From: Comamonadaceae bacterium
Lineage (GTDB): Bacteria; Pseudomonadota; Gammaproteobacteria; Burkholderiales; Burkholderiaceae_C
Length of the DNA stretch: 35,819 nt
Assembly: GCA_947447615.1 (NCBI GenBank)
Contig: CANFJQ010000014.1
Coordinates: 1 to 35,819, forward strand
Direction of reading: 5' to 3'
Part shown: positions 1 through 8,013 of the stretch, piece by piece
How positions within the stretch are numbered: position 1 is the first letter of the stretch
Layout of the letters: the number at the start of each line of letters is the position of its first letter
Notes under the pieces: model-generated
What the model saw: only the letters and a program-made list of their open reading frames with translations
The model's database searches: none
Told to the model about the DNA's origin: nothing
Position numbers and translations under genes: made by a program

Positions 1-2
1 AA

Positions 3-359
3 ATCAACGCCGTCACTTTTGGCTTTGGCGGCGGCACGCGCATTGCGTCCTGCTTGCAAGATGCGGTGGAGGTGCACATGGGCCGCTGGCTGCGCCGGGG
101 CGATGTGTTTTTGGTGTTCAGCGATGGCTACGACACCGACCCGCCAGCGGCGCTGGGCGACTTGCTGGCACGCCTGCATGCGCGCGGCGTGCGCGTGTGC
201 TGGCTGCACCCGACCAAAGCGTTGCCGCAATCCGAGGCGATGCAAGGCGCACTGCCCAATATCTACCGCGCCATGCCGGCCCATAATCTGGCTAGTCTTG
301 CGCGCCTGCCGGATTTACTGCGCAGCACACTTTTTTCTCACCACACACACAAGGCCTAA
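3..359 (+). CDS. VWA-domain CoxE-like protein, C-terminal part
   Basis: The frame is open from the window edge, so only the last 118 residues are visible. They carry FGFGGGTRI and a strand ending VFLVFSDGYDTDPP, followed by RGVRVCWLHP; this is the second half of a von Willebrand A fold as in CoxE-type proteins. CoxE proteins accompany carbon-monoxide-dehydrogenase-type molybdenum hydroxylases and are thought to act with the AAA+ protein CoxD in active-site maturation. The MobA/MocA-like gene starting 2 bp downstream fits that setting. The hydroxylase itself is not in the window, so the pathway is inferred. The metal-site MIDAS motif would lie upstream and cannot be checked. Confidence 0.75.
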   Translation: MNAVTFGFGGGTRIASCLQDAVEVHMGRWLRRGDVFLVFSDGYDTDPPAALGDLLARLHARGVRVCWLHPTKALPQSEAMQGALPNIYRAMPAHNLASLARLPDLLRSTLFSHHTHKA

Positions 360-361
360 GC

Positions 362-1042
362 ATGGGATGTTTACTCAAACAAGGTGGCGGACTCTATGCC
401 CGCTTGCGTATTGGCGCCGTGCTGCTGGCCGCTGGCCAGGGCAGCCGCATGGGCGGGGTCGCCAAGTCGCTGATCACGCTGCAAGGCGTGCCGCTCATCA
501 AGCGCCAGTTGATTGCCCTGAGCGGCGCGGGGGTCGATGAGGTGGTGGTGGTCACCGGCTATGCGCGCGATGCGGTAGAGGCCAGTATTGCCTCCTTCCC
601 CGTGACCCTGGCCCACAACCCAGACTTTGCGCTGGGCCAGCAAAGCTCGGTGCGCTGCGGGCTGAATGCTTTGCGCGGTAATTTTGATGCGGTGCTGGTG
701 GCCCTGGCCGATCAGCCACTCTTGGGCGCTGCCGATTTAACCGAGTTGATCGCTGCCTTCAAAAAACGCGCCAGCGGCCATGTGCTGGTGCCTATGGTCG
801 ATGGGCAGCGCGGCAACCCTTTGGTGATGGACGATGTGGCGCTGGCCGACATCCGCGCAAGTGATGTCAACCTGGCCTGCCGCAACTTTGTCGAAAACCA
901 ACCGGCTTTGGTGCATTTGCACCACACCAGCAACACGCGCTTTATTACCGACCTGGACACGCTGCAAGACATTGAGGCCCTGGCCACGCGCACCGGCTGG
1001 AAGCTGGAACTGCCGCAAGCCTTGGCCGACGTGCACGCATGA
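362..1042 (+). CDS. MobA/MocA-like molybdenum cofactor nucleotidyltransferase
   Basis: This 226-residue NTP-transferase has the nucleotide-binding loop LLAAGQGSRMGG at residues 21-32, the metal-binding ADQP at 116-119, and QRGNPLVM further on. That pattern is typical of MocA/MobA-like enzymes that add CMP or GMP to molybdopterin. Length is right for the family. The ATG at 362 follows the CoxE-like stop by 2 bp, with AAGG about 8 bases upstream, so the two genes are probably co-transcribed and translationally coupled. Together they suggest maturation of a xanthine-dehydrogenase-family enzyme encoded to the left of the window. Whether CTP or GTP is the substrate cannot be decided from the motifs I see. 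Confidence 0.82.
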   Translation: MGCLLKQGGGLYARLRIGAVLLAAGQGSRMGGVAKSLITLQGVPLIKRQLIALSGAGVDEVVVVTGYARDAVEASIASFPVTLAHNPDFALGQQSSVRCGLNALRGNFDAVLVALADQPLLGAADLTELIAAFKKRASGHVLVPMVDGQRGNPLVMDDVALADIRASDVNLACRNFVENQPALVHLHHTSNTRFITDLDTLQDIEALATRTGWKLELPQALADVHA

Positions 1043-1073
1043 GCGGGTCTACGGAGGCGACAGGCGTGGGGCT

Positions 1074-1778
1074 ATGAAAGAGGACGCAAGCAAGAGCTTC
1101 ACCGGCCAATGGCCGGTGCCCATGGGGCGGCACCGTTTTGCTGGGGCGGCCGATATCAATCCGGTGCTTTCGCGCGTGTTTGCCAGCATGCGCGCCACCG
1201 ATGTGGCACTGCACCCGGAGCGCGCCGGTGCGTTTTACGCCAGCGAAGATGATTTGCTCAACCGGGTGGACGTGCCCGAGTTTCGCGCCCTGGTGCAGTT
1301 CATCGTGCATTCACTGCAAGACACCGCGCAGCGCGCCAATGCCCAGGTCTGGCCACCGGGCCAGCAGCCGCTGCAATTGCTGCTTACTGGCGTGTGGTTT
1401 CAGATTCAAAACGGGGCCGCTTTCCATGATGTACACACCCACGGCAATTGCTCGTGGTCGGGCGTGTACTACCTGCAAATCGACCCGCCGGACACACGCG
1501 CGAAACATGCGCAATGGGGTGCGCACAATGGCGTGACGCGCTTTTACAGCCCGATGTTCCCGCTGCTCGGTGGCGCGCACATGGACATGGGCAACGCCTT
1601 CATGCAAAACGCCACTTTGGACGTCAGTCCGCAAGAGGGTGAGCTGGTACTTTTCCCTGCATTCTTGCCCCACAAAGCCATGCCTTACGAAGGCGAACGC
1701 GAACGCATCATCCTGTCCTTCAACGCGCAAATACACGCGCCACAAGGCAATCAGATTTACCGCTACGCGGGAACCTAA
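1074..1778 (+). CDS. Putative 2OG-Fe(II) oxygenase (TIGR02466-like)
   Basis: This 234-residue protein has VHTHGNCSWSGVYYLQ at 120-135, giving an H-x-H metal-binding element, and a distal FPAFLPHKAMPYEGERERI segment with His200 and downstream arginines that would bind 2-oxoglutarate. It ends in the strand IILSFNAQ. This matches the small stand-alone 2OG-Fe(II) oxygenase family known as TIGR02466; substrates are unknown. The frame is open further left, but the ATG at 1074 is the first sensible start: it lies 31 bp after the MobA-like stop and has GGAGG 16 bases upstream. It is probably the last gene of this + strand unit, since the next gene is convergent. No signal peptide is visible, so it should be cytoplasmic. 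Confidence 0.72.
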   Translation: MKEDASKSFTGQWPVPMGRHRFAGAADINPVLSRVFASMRATDVALHPERAGAFYASEDDLLNRVDVPEFRALVQFIVHSLQDTAQRANAQVWPPGQQPLQLLLTGVWFQIQNGAAFHDVHTHGNCSWSGVYYLQIDPPDTRAKHAQWGAHNGVTRFYSPMFPLLGGAHMDMGNAFMQNATLDVSPQEGELVLFPAFLPHKAMPYEGERERIILSFNAQIHAPQGNQIYRYAGT

Positions 1779-1835
1779 GCCGCGGTTTCAGCCGGCTTTC
1801 GTCCGCGCTTGCACTGCCAGCACAGCCACTTAGAA

Positions 1836-1855
1836 GCGCCCGCCCACCAGGGCGC
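1836..1855. terminator. Inverted repeat between convergent genes
   Basis: GCGCCC and GGGCGC form a perfect 6 bp stem with an 8-base loop, between the ends of the oxygenase gene and the cupredoxin gene. There is no T-run on either side, so it is only a weak candidate for a shared terminator. Confidence 0.25.
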
Positions 1856-1872
1856 GGCATGGCGGCGTTAGT

Positions 1873-2358
1873 TCAGTGTGCGTGGGCGTCTGAATGGCCC
1901 TTGGCCACTTCAATCTTGCCACGCATGCCAGATTCAAAATGGCCGGACTGCAAACAAGCAAAATCCACCGTCATGGCGCGGGTGAAATGCCACAGCAGTT
2001 CGCCCTGTCTACCCGGCGCCAGGCTCAAGCTGTTGGGATCGCGGTGCTGCATTTGCGGCGCTTGCTGCATGGCCTTGGCATGGGCCAGCAAATCTTGGCT
2101 GTTACCCATCACCAATTCATGCGTCATTGCGCCCTTATTGCGTACCAACAAACGTATGGTTTCGCCCTGTTTCACAACTAGCGTTGCAGGCACAAAGCGC
2201 ATGTTGTCTTGCATGTCAATGGTGATTGTGCGCGTGACTTTATCCGAATAGCCAGGCGCGCCAATTGGAGTGTCCGGATGGGTATGGGTGCCTGCGGCTT
2301 GCACCCAAAGGCTGGCCCCACACATGGCAAGCGCAAGGCTCAAGGCTTTTAGTGACAT
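1873..2358 (-). CDS. Periplasmic cupredoxin (type 1 copper protein)
   Basis: From the ATG at 2358 the protein has 161 residues and opens with MSLKALSLALAMCG, a normal Sec signal peptide ending near QAAG. The mature part has one cupredoxin domain. The likely type-1 copper ligands are His80 in MTHELVMG, then Cys135, His140 and Met145 in FACLQSGHFESGM. The Cys-x4-His-x4-Met spacing resembles, but does not equal, azurin. His-rich ends (THTHPD near the N-terminus, GHSDAHAH at the C-terminus) could bind more metal. It would act as a periplasmic electron or copper carrier. Earlier in-frame starts exist (ATG 2376, TTG 2382) but add charge before the signal peptide. No copper-resistance gene adjoins it. 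Confidence 0.78.
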   Translation of the reverse strand: MSLKALSLALAMCGASLWVQAAGTHTHPDTPIGAPGYSDKVTRTITIDMQDNMRFVPATLVVKQGETIRLLVRNKGAMTHELVMGNSQDLLAHAKAMQQAPQMQHRDPNSLSLAPGRQGELLWHFTRAMTVDFACLQSGHFESGMRGKIEVAKGHSDAHAH

Positions 2359-2431
2359 AGCGATCTTTGGTTCCATCTGCAAGCCGGTACCTTGCGCCCA
2401 ACTACCTGACGGCGATTACCTAGGCAGGCCC

Positions 2432-2773
2432 TTAGTGAATCACTACCGGGTTTTGTGCCAGCCCGGCGTATTGTTCCAAGGTCTCCTCGACCTCTTCCTG
2501 GGTGGGCATATTCACCTGCCAGGCCACGATGTGCTGCTGAAACAACTCGGCCCAAGAGCCGTCCAGATACACCTCTTTGCCCGAACGCTTGTCCACAATC
2601 TCAAAGCCGTGGCGCGCCAGCATGGGCACGCCTTGGGGGTATTGCGCGGTTTTCACGTCGCTGAGGGTGGTATTGCCCTGGCCCAGGAAAGCAGCGCTGC
2701 TGTCACTGTGCGCCTGTGCGTTGGCCAGCATATGGGTCACGGTAAAGCTGTCAGAGTCGTAAAGCGTATTCAT
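2432..2773 (-). CDS. DUF3567 family protein
   Basis: This 113-residue soluble protein contains ARHGFEIVDKRSGKEVYLD and ends in LAQNPVVIH. I recognise it as the DUF3567 (BTH_I0359-like) family, which is largely confined to Burkholderiales and has no assigned function. The start MNTLYDSDSFTVTHM is typical of the family, although no clear ribosome-binding site precedes the ATG at 2773. The C-terminal third (PTQEEVEETLEQYAGL) is predicted helical and acidic. It lies 72 bp downstream of the DUF3108 gene on the same strand and may share its transcript. Confidence 0.8.
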   Translation of the reverse strand: MNTLYDSDSFTVTHMLANAQAHSDSSAAFLGQGNTTLSDVKTAQYPQGVPMLARHGFEIVDKRSGKEVYLDGSWAELFQQHIVAWQVNMPTQEEVEETLEQYAGLAQNPVVIH

Positions 2774-2845
2774 AGGAAAGCGCGGTGGCGAGGAAAGCCT
2801 GAGGGTAACAGGATTTACCCCTCGCCCGCCGGGCAGAGGCCACTA

Positions 2846-4141
2846 TCAGGGCTTTTGGCTGCGCGTCCAGACCATATCGATTTCGTCGCCGCTGGTTTGC
2901 GTCAGGCGAATGCGCACAGGCAAGCCCTCCAGCTCCTTAGCCAGCCACAGTTCGGCGCGGGTGTCGTATTCGGCCCGGTGCTCGCGCACCAGTTTGTAGG
3001 CCGTCCACTCTTTGCCCTGGATTTTCGGGCGCTCGGGCGGCTCGACCAAAAAATCCCAGTCCTCGGTGCCGCGCGCGCCCACGGTTTGGAACACCAGTTT
3101 GCTGCCCGGCACAAAAGTCTGGCCCTCGGCCGCAAACATGGCCGCCAGTTGCACAAAGATGCTGACCTGGTCTTGCGCCATCGGCAGCAGCGGCACATCC
3201 GGGGTGTTGGCGCTAAAGCTGACCTTGCCCTTGTCGCGCTCAAAATGCGCCGCCACTTCGCTGCGCACTTTTTCGCCAAAACGCAGTGGCTCCAGGCCGC
3301 GCGGCGTGATGGCGCCTTTGCTGGTTTGCACCTTGGCGCCCAATAAAAAATGGCTGATTTCCAGGCGTGCGGTGTAATTGCTGCCGTCGTGCAACCAGGA
3401 CAAATCGCCCGACACAAAATACTTAAAGCCTTTGACAATCCCCGCGACGTCGTATTTCAGGCGCACCGAGGGCGGGAAGACGTAGTTGTAGGCCGGTGGC
3501 GGTGTGCCTTTGGCAGTGCTGGATTGGGCGGGGCTTAAAGACGCATCCGAAGCAGGCGGCGCAGTGGTGATTGCCGGTGTAGCCGCTAAAGGCGCAGATG
3601 CCACAGCCGCAGCGGTGGCGGTGGCGGTAGCGGTGACGGACGGTGGGGCTTCTGGCACAGCGGCGCTAGGGGCAGTTGTAGCGCCGGCTGCGGTGATGGC
3701 GCCAGATGCCGCCGTAGCAGGCGGCGCAGCAGCCTCGTCCGTCTTTGGCAGCACGACCGGCGCCGATTCGGCCCCAAAACTCATCGTATTGCCTTGGGGC
3801 GCGTCCAGCGGCAGACCGGTATTGGCAGCAGGTGGCGCAGTCGGCGCAACAGGCTTGGGCGTCTTACTGATGTCCTGGATCGCTTGCGCCGTAGTCGCCG
3901 CCTCACGGTTATCAATGCGGATGCTGCGGGTGCTGAACACGCGCCCCGCGTCCTCGCCCGCCATGCCATCGGGCATGTCCGGCAACAAGCGCGATACGCC
4001 ACGCAAAAAAAGCACATGTAGCAACAGAACCAGCACCAACGTAAATAGCAAACCCCGCCAGGCGCGGGCGGGCACATGCGCAATGAAGCTAGGGCTGCTA
4101 AGCGCGGCGCCTGGGCCGCCCATGCTGGCTGCGGCTGCCAT
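2846..4141 (-). CDS. DUF3108 domain protein with membrane anchor and Ala/Pro linker
   Basis: The 431-residue protein has an N-terminal anchor (residues about 29-46, GLLFTLVLVLLLHVLFL). A long Ala/Pro/Thr-rich low-complexity linker follows (about 85-215). A C-terminal domain starts at YNYVFPPSVRLKYDV (about 218) and runs to the end. That last part matches DUF3108, a family seen in proteobacterial envelope proteins and thought to form a beta-rich periplasmic domain. The layout (anchor, flexible spacer, periplasmic domain) recalls TonB-like proteins, but no TonB domain is present. The ATG at 4141 is 1 bp from the stop of the 107-residue gene upstream, implying coupled translation. Function is unknown. 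Confidence 0.75.
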   Translation of the reverse strand: MAAAASMGGPGAALSSPSFIAHVPARAWRGLLFTLVLVLLLHVLFLRGVSRLLPDMPDGMAGEDAGRVFSTRSIRIDNREAATTAQAIQDISKTPKPVAPTAPPAANTGLPLDAPQGNTMSFGAESAPVVLPKTDEAAAPPATAASGAITAAGATTAPSAAVPEAPPSVTATATATAAAVASAPLAATPAITTAPPASDASLSPAQSSTAKGTPPPAYNYVFPPSVRLKYDVAGIVKGFKYFVSGDLSWLHDGSNYTARLEISHFLLGAKVQTSKGAITPRGLEPLRFGEKVRSEVAAHFERDKGKVSFSANTPDVPLLPMAQDQVSIFVQLAAMFAAEGQTFVPGSKLVFQTVGARGTEDWDFLVEPPERPKIQGKEWTAYKLVREHRAEYDTRAELWLAKELEGLPVRIRLTQTSGDEIDMVWTRSQKP

Positions 4142-4142
4142 C

Positions 4143-4466
4143 TCAGGGCCCGGTGGTCTGCCAGCTAGGGGCCGGCCATTGCATCAGTTCGGCCAGGCGG
4201 CATACGACCCAGCGCGCATGGTCTTCTTCCATCACCGCGTCCGGGCCGCACAAACCGTCCAGGCAACGCCGCAAGACCTGGGCACTGTCCGCGTCACTGC
4301 GCAATTGCAGTTCGGTCGCCGTACCGGTCAGCATCTGCGCCAGGTCTTCGCACAACTCGTAGCGCTGTGCAATATGCGCCTGCGAGGCCGAGGGCTTGTG
4401 CGCGCCGGGCGCCAGGTACAAGGCCAAAAACGTGAGCGGTATGAATAGCTGGTTGCCTTCAGACAT
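4143..4466 (-). CDS. Conserved hypothetical protein, 107 aa
   Basis: A small soluble protein with LTFLALYLAPG near the start, HIAQRYELCEDLAQML in the middle and HARWVVCRLAELMQW near the end. I recall similar short proteins in Comamonadaceae that carry an unreliable 'ATPase with chaperone activity' label; no Walker motif is present here, so I do not use that name. It is predicted mostly helical. It sits directly upstream of the DUF3108 gene, with a 1 bp gap, and 24 bp downstream of the DEAD-box helicase stop, so it probably lies in one transcript with both. Function unknown. Confidence 0.6.
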   Translation of the reverse strand: MSEGNQLFIPLTFLALYLAPGAHKPSASQAHIAQRYELCEDLAQMLTGTATELQLRSDADSAQVLRRCLDGLCGPDAVMEEDHARWVVCRLAELMQWPAPSWQTTGP

Positions 4467-4490
4467 GGTGTCCGCCCCTTAGCCGCAATG

Positions 4491-5768
4491 TCACACCACC
4501 ACGGCCAGCGCAGCAGCAGCGGCGCGCAGCTTGTCTTTTTTGCTCGGGCGCTTGCCCTTGATGCCGCCATGCGGGTCCAAGGCGCCAGGCGCGCCCGGCA
4601 CTGGCAATTTGGGCGCAGGGGCACTGGCTTCAAATCCCGGCTCGGTTTCCAGGCTGACCGACAAGGACTGGCGTTTCACAATCAGCTGCCAATGCGGCTG
4701 CGTGTCCGGGCAGACAAAGCTGATCGCCAGCCCGCTTTCCCCTGCGCGGCCAGTGCGGCCTATGCGGTGGGTGTAGCCCTGGGCCGAGCGCGGCAAATCG
4801 TAGTTCACCACCACCGGCAGTTGCAGCACATCGATGCCACGCGCGGCCAAATCAGTAGCCACCACCACGCGGATACGTGCGGCCTTGAAGTCCTCCAGCA
4901 CCTGGCTGCGTTTGCCCTGGCTCAGGTGGCCATGCAAGGGTTCGGCGCTCAGGCCGGCTTTGCGCAATTTATCAGCCACGATTTCTGCGGCGTACTGCGT
5001 GGCCACGAAAACCAGTACCCGGCTCCAATCGGCGCCAGCCATCAAATGGCGCAGCAAGCGCGTGCGCTTGTCACTGTCCACCGCAAAGGCGCGCTGCGCA
5101 ATATCAGCCTGTTCTGTAACGGCCTGGCGCAAGTCCACACGAACCGGCTGCTGCAATAAAGCCATGGCCCAGCCACTGACGGCTGGCGCAAAGGTAGCCG
5201 ATAAAAACAGGCGCTGGCATGGCAGGGGAATGTGGCCCAAAATGGCCTGCACCTCATCGGCAAAGCCTTGGTCCAGCATGCGGTCGGCTTCGTCCAGCAC
5301 CAGGGTGCGCACGCTGGATAAAGGCAGCGCGTTGTGGGCCATCACATCCAATAAACGGCCCGGCGTGGCCACCACGATGTCGGTACCGCCGCGCAAGCCG
5401 CGCAACTGGGGTTGGATGGACACGCCGCCAAAAATAACACTCACTTTGACGCCATAGGGCAAGCGCTGGGCCAGGCTCTTGAATACTTCACCCACCTGCA
5501 CGGCCAGTTCTCGTGTGGGCACCAGTACCAAGGTGGCGGCCAATTTGGCGCCTTTGGCGTTTTGCTGCGCGCCCTGTGCTGCCGCATCGAGCAGGGGCAA
5601 TACATAGGCCAGGGTTTTGCCCGAACCGGTGGGTGCGCAGACAAATACGTCTTGACCCTGCAATATGGGCGCGATGCTGCGGGACTGCACCTCGGTCGCG
5701 CTGCGCAAACCGGCATCGCGGGCAGCGGCATGCAAGGCCGGAGATAGCGCAGAAAAATGGGGGTCCAT
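4491..5768 (-). CDS. DEAD-box ATP-dependent RNA helicase, RhlE-like
   Basis: From ATG 5768 this is a 425-residue helicase with all core motifs: Walker A APTGSGKT (45-52), PTRELA, ATPGR, DEAD (159-162), SAT (190-192), VATDLAARGID and HRIGRTGRAG (334-343). Such enzymes unwind short RNA duplexes in ribosome assembly or mRNA decay. The C-terminal tail is short and basic (GKRPSKKDKL), as in RhlE-type proteins, and probably binds RNA. The start is set by AAGG 6 bases upstream of the ATG; a longer open frame reaching 5846 would run through the terminator hairpin and is not credible. The gene lies between that terminator and the 107-residue gene. Confidence 0.9.
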   Translation of the reverse strand: MDPHFSALSPALHAAARDAGLRSATEVQSRSIAPILQGQDVFVCAPTGSGKTLAYVLPLLDAAAQGAQQNAKGAKLAATLVLVPTRELAVQVGEVFKSLAQRLPYGVKVSVIFGGVSIQPQLRGLRGGTDIVVATPGRLLDVMAHNALPLSSVRTLVLDEADRMLDQGFADEVQAILGHIPLPCQRLFLSATFAPAVSGWAMALLQQPVRVDLRQAVTEQADIAQRAFAVDSDKRTRLLRHLMAGADWSRVLVFVATQYAAEIVADKLRKAGLSAEPLHGHLSQGKRSQVLEDFKAARIRVVVATDLAARGIDVLQLPVVVNYDLPRSAQGYTHRIGRTGRAGESGLAISFVCPDTQPHWQLIVKRQSLSVSLETEPGFEASAPAPKLPVPGAPGALDPHGGIKGKRPSKKDKLRAAAAALAVVV

Positions 5769-5778
5769 GGCGGGCCTT

Positions 5779-5809
5779 AAAAAAAGCGGGCGCCCAAAAA
5801 GCGCCCGCC
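5779..5809 (-). terminator. Rho-independent terminator after HiPIP gene
   Basis: On the - strand GCGGGCGC and GCGCCCGC pair with a short T-rich loop and are followed directly by a run of seven T. It lies about 70 bp past the HiPIP stop, which it would terminate. It also ends only about 10 bases before the helicase ATG, next to that gene's ribosome-binding site. Confidence 0.8.
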
Positions 5810-5879
5810 ATGGGTCGATTGTGCGCCCAGCCCAAGCGCAGCGCACATGCGCCTGGCCTGTCCAGGCGGCAAAACCGAA

Positions 5880-6185
5880 TTAGGCTTTCTTAGCGTAGGC
5901 GCTGCACCAGCCGGCTGCTGCGACTTGTTTGCCCGCAAACAAGGGGCAACCACCGGCGGCATCACCGGCTTTACCTTGGAACAATGCACAGCTGCCGCAT
6001 TGCTGACCGGCGGCATATTTGGGGAATTTGGTTTTATCCACTTTGGTAGCGTCCGCCTTGTAACCCAAGCTGGCGGCATTGGCATCGGCCTCGGCCACCA
6101 TGGGCGCAGCAGCAAACACTGCACCTGACACCAGCGCACTTGCGCCTACACCCAACTGCACCACGAATTCACGACGATTTGACAT
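5880..6185 (-). CDS. High-potential iron-sulfur protein (HiPIP)
   Basis: The 101-residue precursor has a twin-arginine signal (MSNRREFVVQLGVGAS, then a hydrophobic stretch to AAA), as expected for export of a folded Fe-S protein. The mature domain has four cysteines at 63, 66, 80 and 94 (C-x2-C-x13-C-x13-C, in QQCGSC, GGCPLF, GWCSAY), the HiPIP pattern binding one [4Fe-4S] cluster. HiPIPs carry electrons in the periplasm, for example from the bc1 complex to an oxidase or a photosynthetic reaction centre. The start is supported by GGGAA 7 bases upstream of the ATG. It appears monocistronic, with its own terminator at 5779-5809. Confidence 0.92.
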   Translation of the reverse strand: MSNRREFVVQLGVGASALVSGAVFAAAPMVAEADANAASLGYKADATKVDKTKFPKYAAGQQCGSCALFQGKAGDAAGGCPLFAGKQVAAAGWCSAYAKKA

Positions 6186-6328
6186 GTAAAGTTCCCAAAA
6201 AAATAAAAACGAGCTACGCACTGCGCGCGGCCCCCGATTGTCTTACCAAAACGCTAAGCCCTTTTTGACGCTGAACATATCCGGCAAAACTACTCAGCTA
6301 AACGCGGTAGACCCACAGCAGGTGCACA

Positions 6329-7522
6329 TCAGGCCGCAGCCCGGCGCGCCAAGATTTCAAAAGCCGGTAGGGTTTTGCCCTCCAGCACTTCCAAAAATGC
6401 CCCGCCGCCCGTGGAAATATAGCCCACTTGCGATTCAATGCCGTATTTGGCAATCGCGGCCAGCGTGTCACCCCCGCCGGCAATGCTAAAGGCGCTGGAG
6501 GCAGCAATCGCCTGCGCAATGGTTTTGGTGCCTTGCTCAAAAGCAGCAAATTCAAACACGCCCACCGGGCCGTTCCAAACAATCGTGCCTGCCCGCATAA
6601 GCTGATCGGCCAATAAACGCGCGGTTTGCGGGCCGATATCCAGAATCAGGTCATCATCTTCCACCTCGCTGGCGGCTTTGATGGTGGCCGGTGCATCCGC
6701 AGCAAAAGTCTTGGCGGTAAGCACGTCGGTGGGAATAGGCACCGCCGCGCCGCGCGCGCGCATGGCTTCAATCACGGCGCGCGCCTCGTCCAACAAATCG
6801 GGCTCGGCCAGGCTTTTGCCGATTTTGAGACCGGCTGCCAACATAAAGGTGTTGGCAATACCGCCGCCTACGATGAGCTGATCCACATTGGCGGCCAGGC
6901 TTTTGAGAATGGTGAGCTTGGTAGAGACTTTGGAGCCGGCCACGATAGCCACCAGAGGACGGCGCGGCGCCAGCAAGGCCTTGGAGATGGCGTCCATCTC
7001 GGCGGCCAACAAGGGCCCGGCACAGGCCACGGTGGCGAACTGGGCAATGCCGTAGGTGCTGGCTTCGGCGCGGTGGGCGGTGCCAAAGGCATCATGCACA
7101 AAAATATCGCAAAGGCGGGCCATTTTGCGTGCCAGGGTTTCGTCGTTTTTCTTTTCGCCCATATTGACGCGGCAGTTTTCCAGCAGCACGACCTCACCCC
7201 GACGCACCGCGACGCCATCGACCCAATCGCGCAGCAAAGGCACCGGGCGGCCCAGCAGCTCTGACAAGCGCTCTGCCACGGGTGCGAGCGAGTCTTCGGG
7301 GCGCCATTGGCCTTCGGTGGGACGGCCCAAATGCGAAGTCACCATGACCGCAGCACCCGCCTCCAGCGCCATGCGGATGCAGGGAATGCTGGCGCGTATG
7401 CGCGTGTCTTCGGTGATGGCGCCACTGGCATCTTGCGGTACGTTCAGGTCGGCGCGGATGAATACGCGCATCCCAGCGACCTTGCCCTGGATGCATAAAT
7501 CTTGAAAGCGGATGACGTTCAT
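6329..7522 (-). CDS. pgk: Phosphoglycerate kinase
   Basis: At 397 residues this is a complete phosphoglycerate kinase, interconverting 1,3-bisphosphoglycerate plus ADP and 3-phosphoglycerate plus ATP in glycolysis and gluconeogenesis or the Calvin cycle. Visible signatures are RADLNVP (23-29), SHLGRP (63-68), the hinge-side [18 protein letters not shown], and the nucleotide-binding GGGDT (349-353). Both lobes are intact. Its neighbours are unrelated (HiPIP downstream, azlD upstream by 104 bp), and no gap, pyk or cbb genes are in the window, so it is probably transcribed alone. Confidence 0.97.
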   Translation of the reverse strand: MNVIRFQDLCIQGKVAGMRVFIRADLNVPQDASGAITEDTRIRASIPCIRMALEAGAAVMVTSHLGRPTEGQWRPEDSLAPVAERLSELLGRPVPLLRDWVDGVAVRRGEVVLLENCRVNMGEKKNDETLARKMARLCDIFVHDAFGTAHRAEASTYGIAQFATVACAGPLLAAEMDAISKALLAPRRPLVAIVAGSKVSTKLTILKSLAANVDQLIVGGGIANTFMLAAGLKIGKSLAEPDLLDEARAVIEAMRARGAAVPIPTDVLTAKTFAADAPATIKAASEVEDDDLILDIGPQTARLLADQLMRAGTIVWNGPVGVFEFAAFEQGTKTIAQAIAASSAFSIAGGGDTLAAIAKYGIESQVGYISTGGGAFLEVLEGKTLPAFEILARRAAA

Positions 7523-7626
7523 GGTTTACTCAATAGCGGGTTAAAAAATGCGGGGCGTCCGCCGATTCTAGGGATGCATATGCCGCCGCGCCAACACAAG
7601 CTTGCGCAGCACTGCCAGCGGCGTGC

Positions 7627-8010
7627 CTACCAATGCAATCCAAGGTGCAAGGGGATGTAAACCAGCATACCCGCCACAATCGTTCCCAGCACCGCTTGCC
7701 CGCTCCCGCGCCGCCAGAAAAAGTAGGCGGCACCGGCCAGCGCACCGTAGATGCGCGCATCGGCCAGGGAATGGATAAAGACGCCCTGGGTCATCAAAAT
7801 TTCCGGTAACACCACGGCAGCCAACGCGGCTATCGGCGCGTATTGCATGCCGCGTTGCGCCCAGGCAGGCAGCGTCCAGGGCGCGTCCGAGATAAAGAAA
7901 AACGAGCGCGTGATGACCGTAATACAAGCCATCAGCACAATGGTTATAAAAGTCCAGGGATCCCAGTCTTGCAGGCCCCAAGCGCTGAGGTAAACCAGAA
8001 GTGCGTCCAT
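7627..8010 (-). CDS. azlD: AzlD family branched-chain amino acid exporter subunit
   Basis: A 127-residue membrane protein with about four hydrophobic segments. It contains the family feature TVITRSFFFI and a central YAPIAALAAVVLPEIL. AzlD (YgaH-like) pairs with AzlC (YgaZ-like) to export branched-chain amino acids and toxic analogues such as azaleucine. Start ATG 8010 follows the azlC stop by 3 bp, so the two are coupled. It is the last gene of the def-fmt-azlC-azlD run; no convincing terminator follows before pgk. Confidence 0.85.
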   Translation of the reverse strand: MDALLVYLSAWGLQDWDPWTFITIVLMACITVITRSFFFISDAPWTLPAWAQRGMQYAPIAALAAVVLPEILMTQGVFIHSLADARIYGALAGAAYFFWRRGSGQAVLGTIVAGMLVYIPLHLGLHW

Positions 8011-8013
8011 GAA

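Noticed and set aside
834-1073. Upstream extension of the 2OG-Fe(II) oxygenase frame
   Set aside because: It overlaps the MobA/MocA-like gene for about 200 bp and has no family similarity; ATG 1074 gives the usual length.
2270-3346. Long + strand open frame opposite DUF3567 and DUF3108 genes
   Set aside because: It lies entirely antisense to better-supported genes, has no recognisable domain and has a low-complexity, His/Arg-rich composition typical of shadow frames in GC-rich DNA.
3504-4448. 314-codon + strand frame with Ala/Val-rich sequence
   Set aside because: It mirrors the Ala/Pro/Thr-rich linker of the DUF3108 protein on the other strand; composition explains it.
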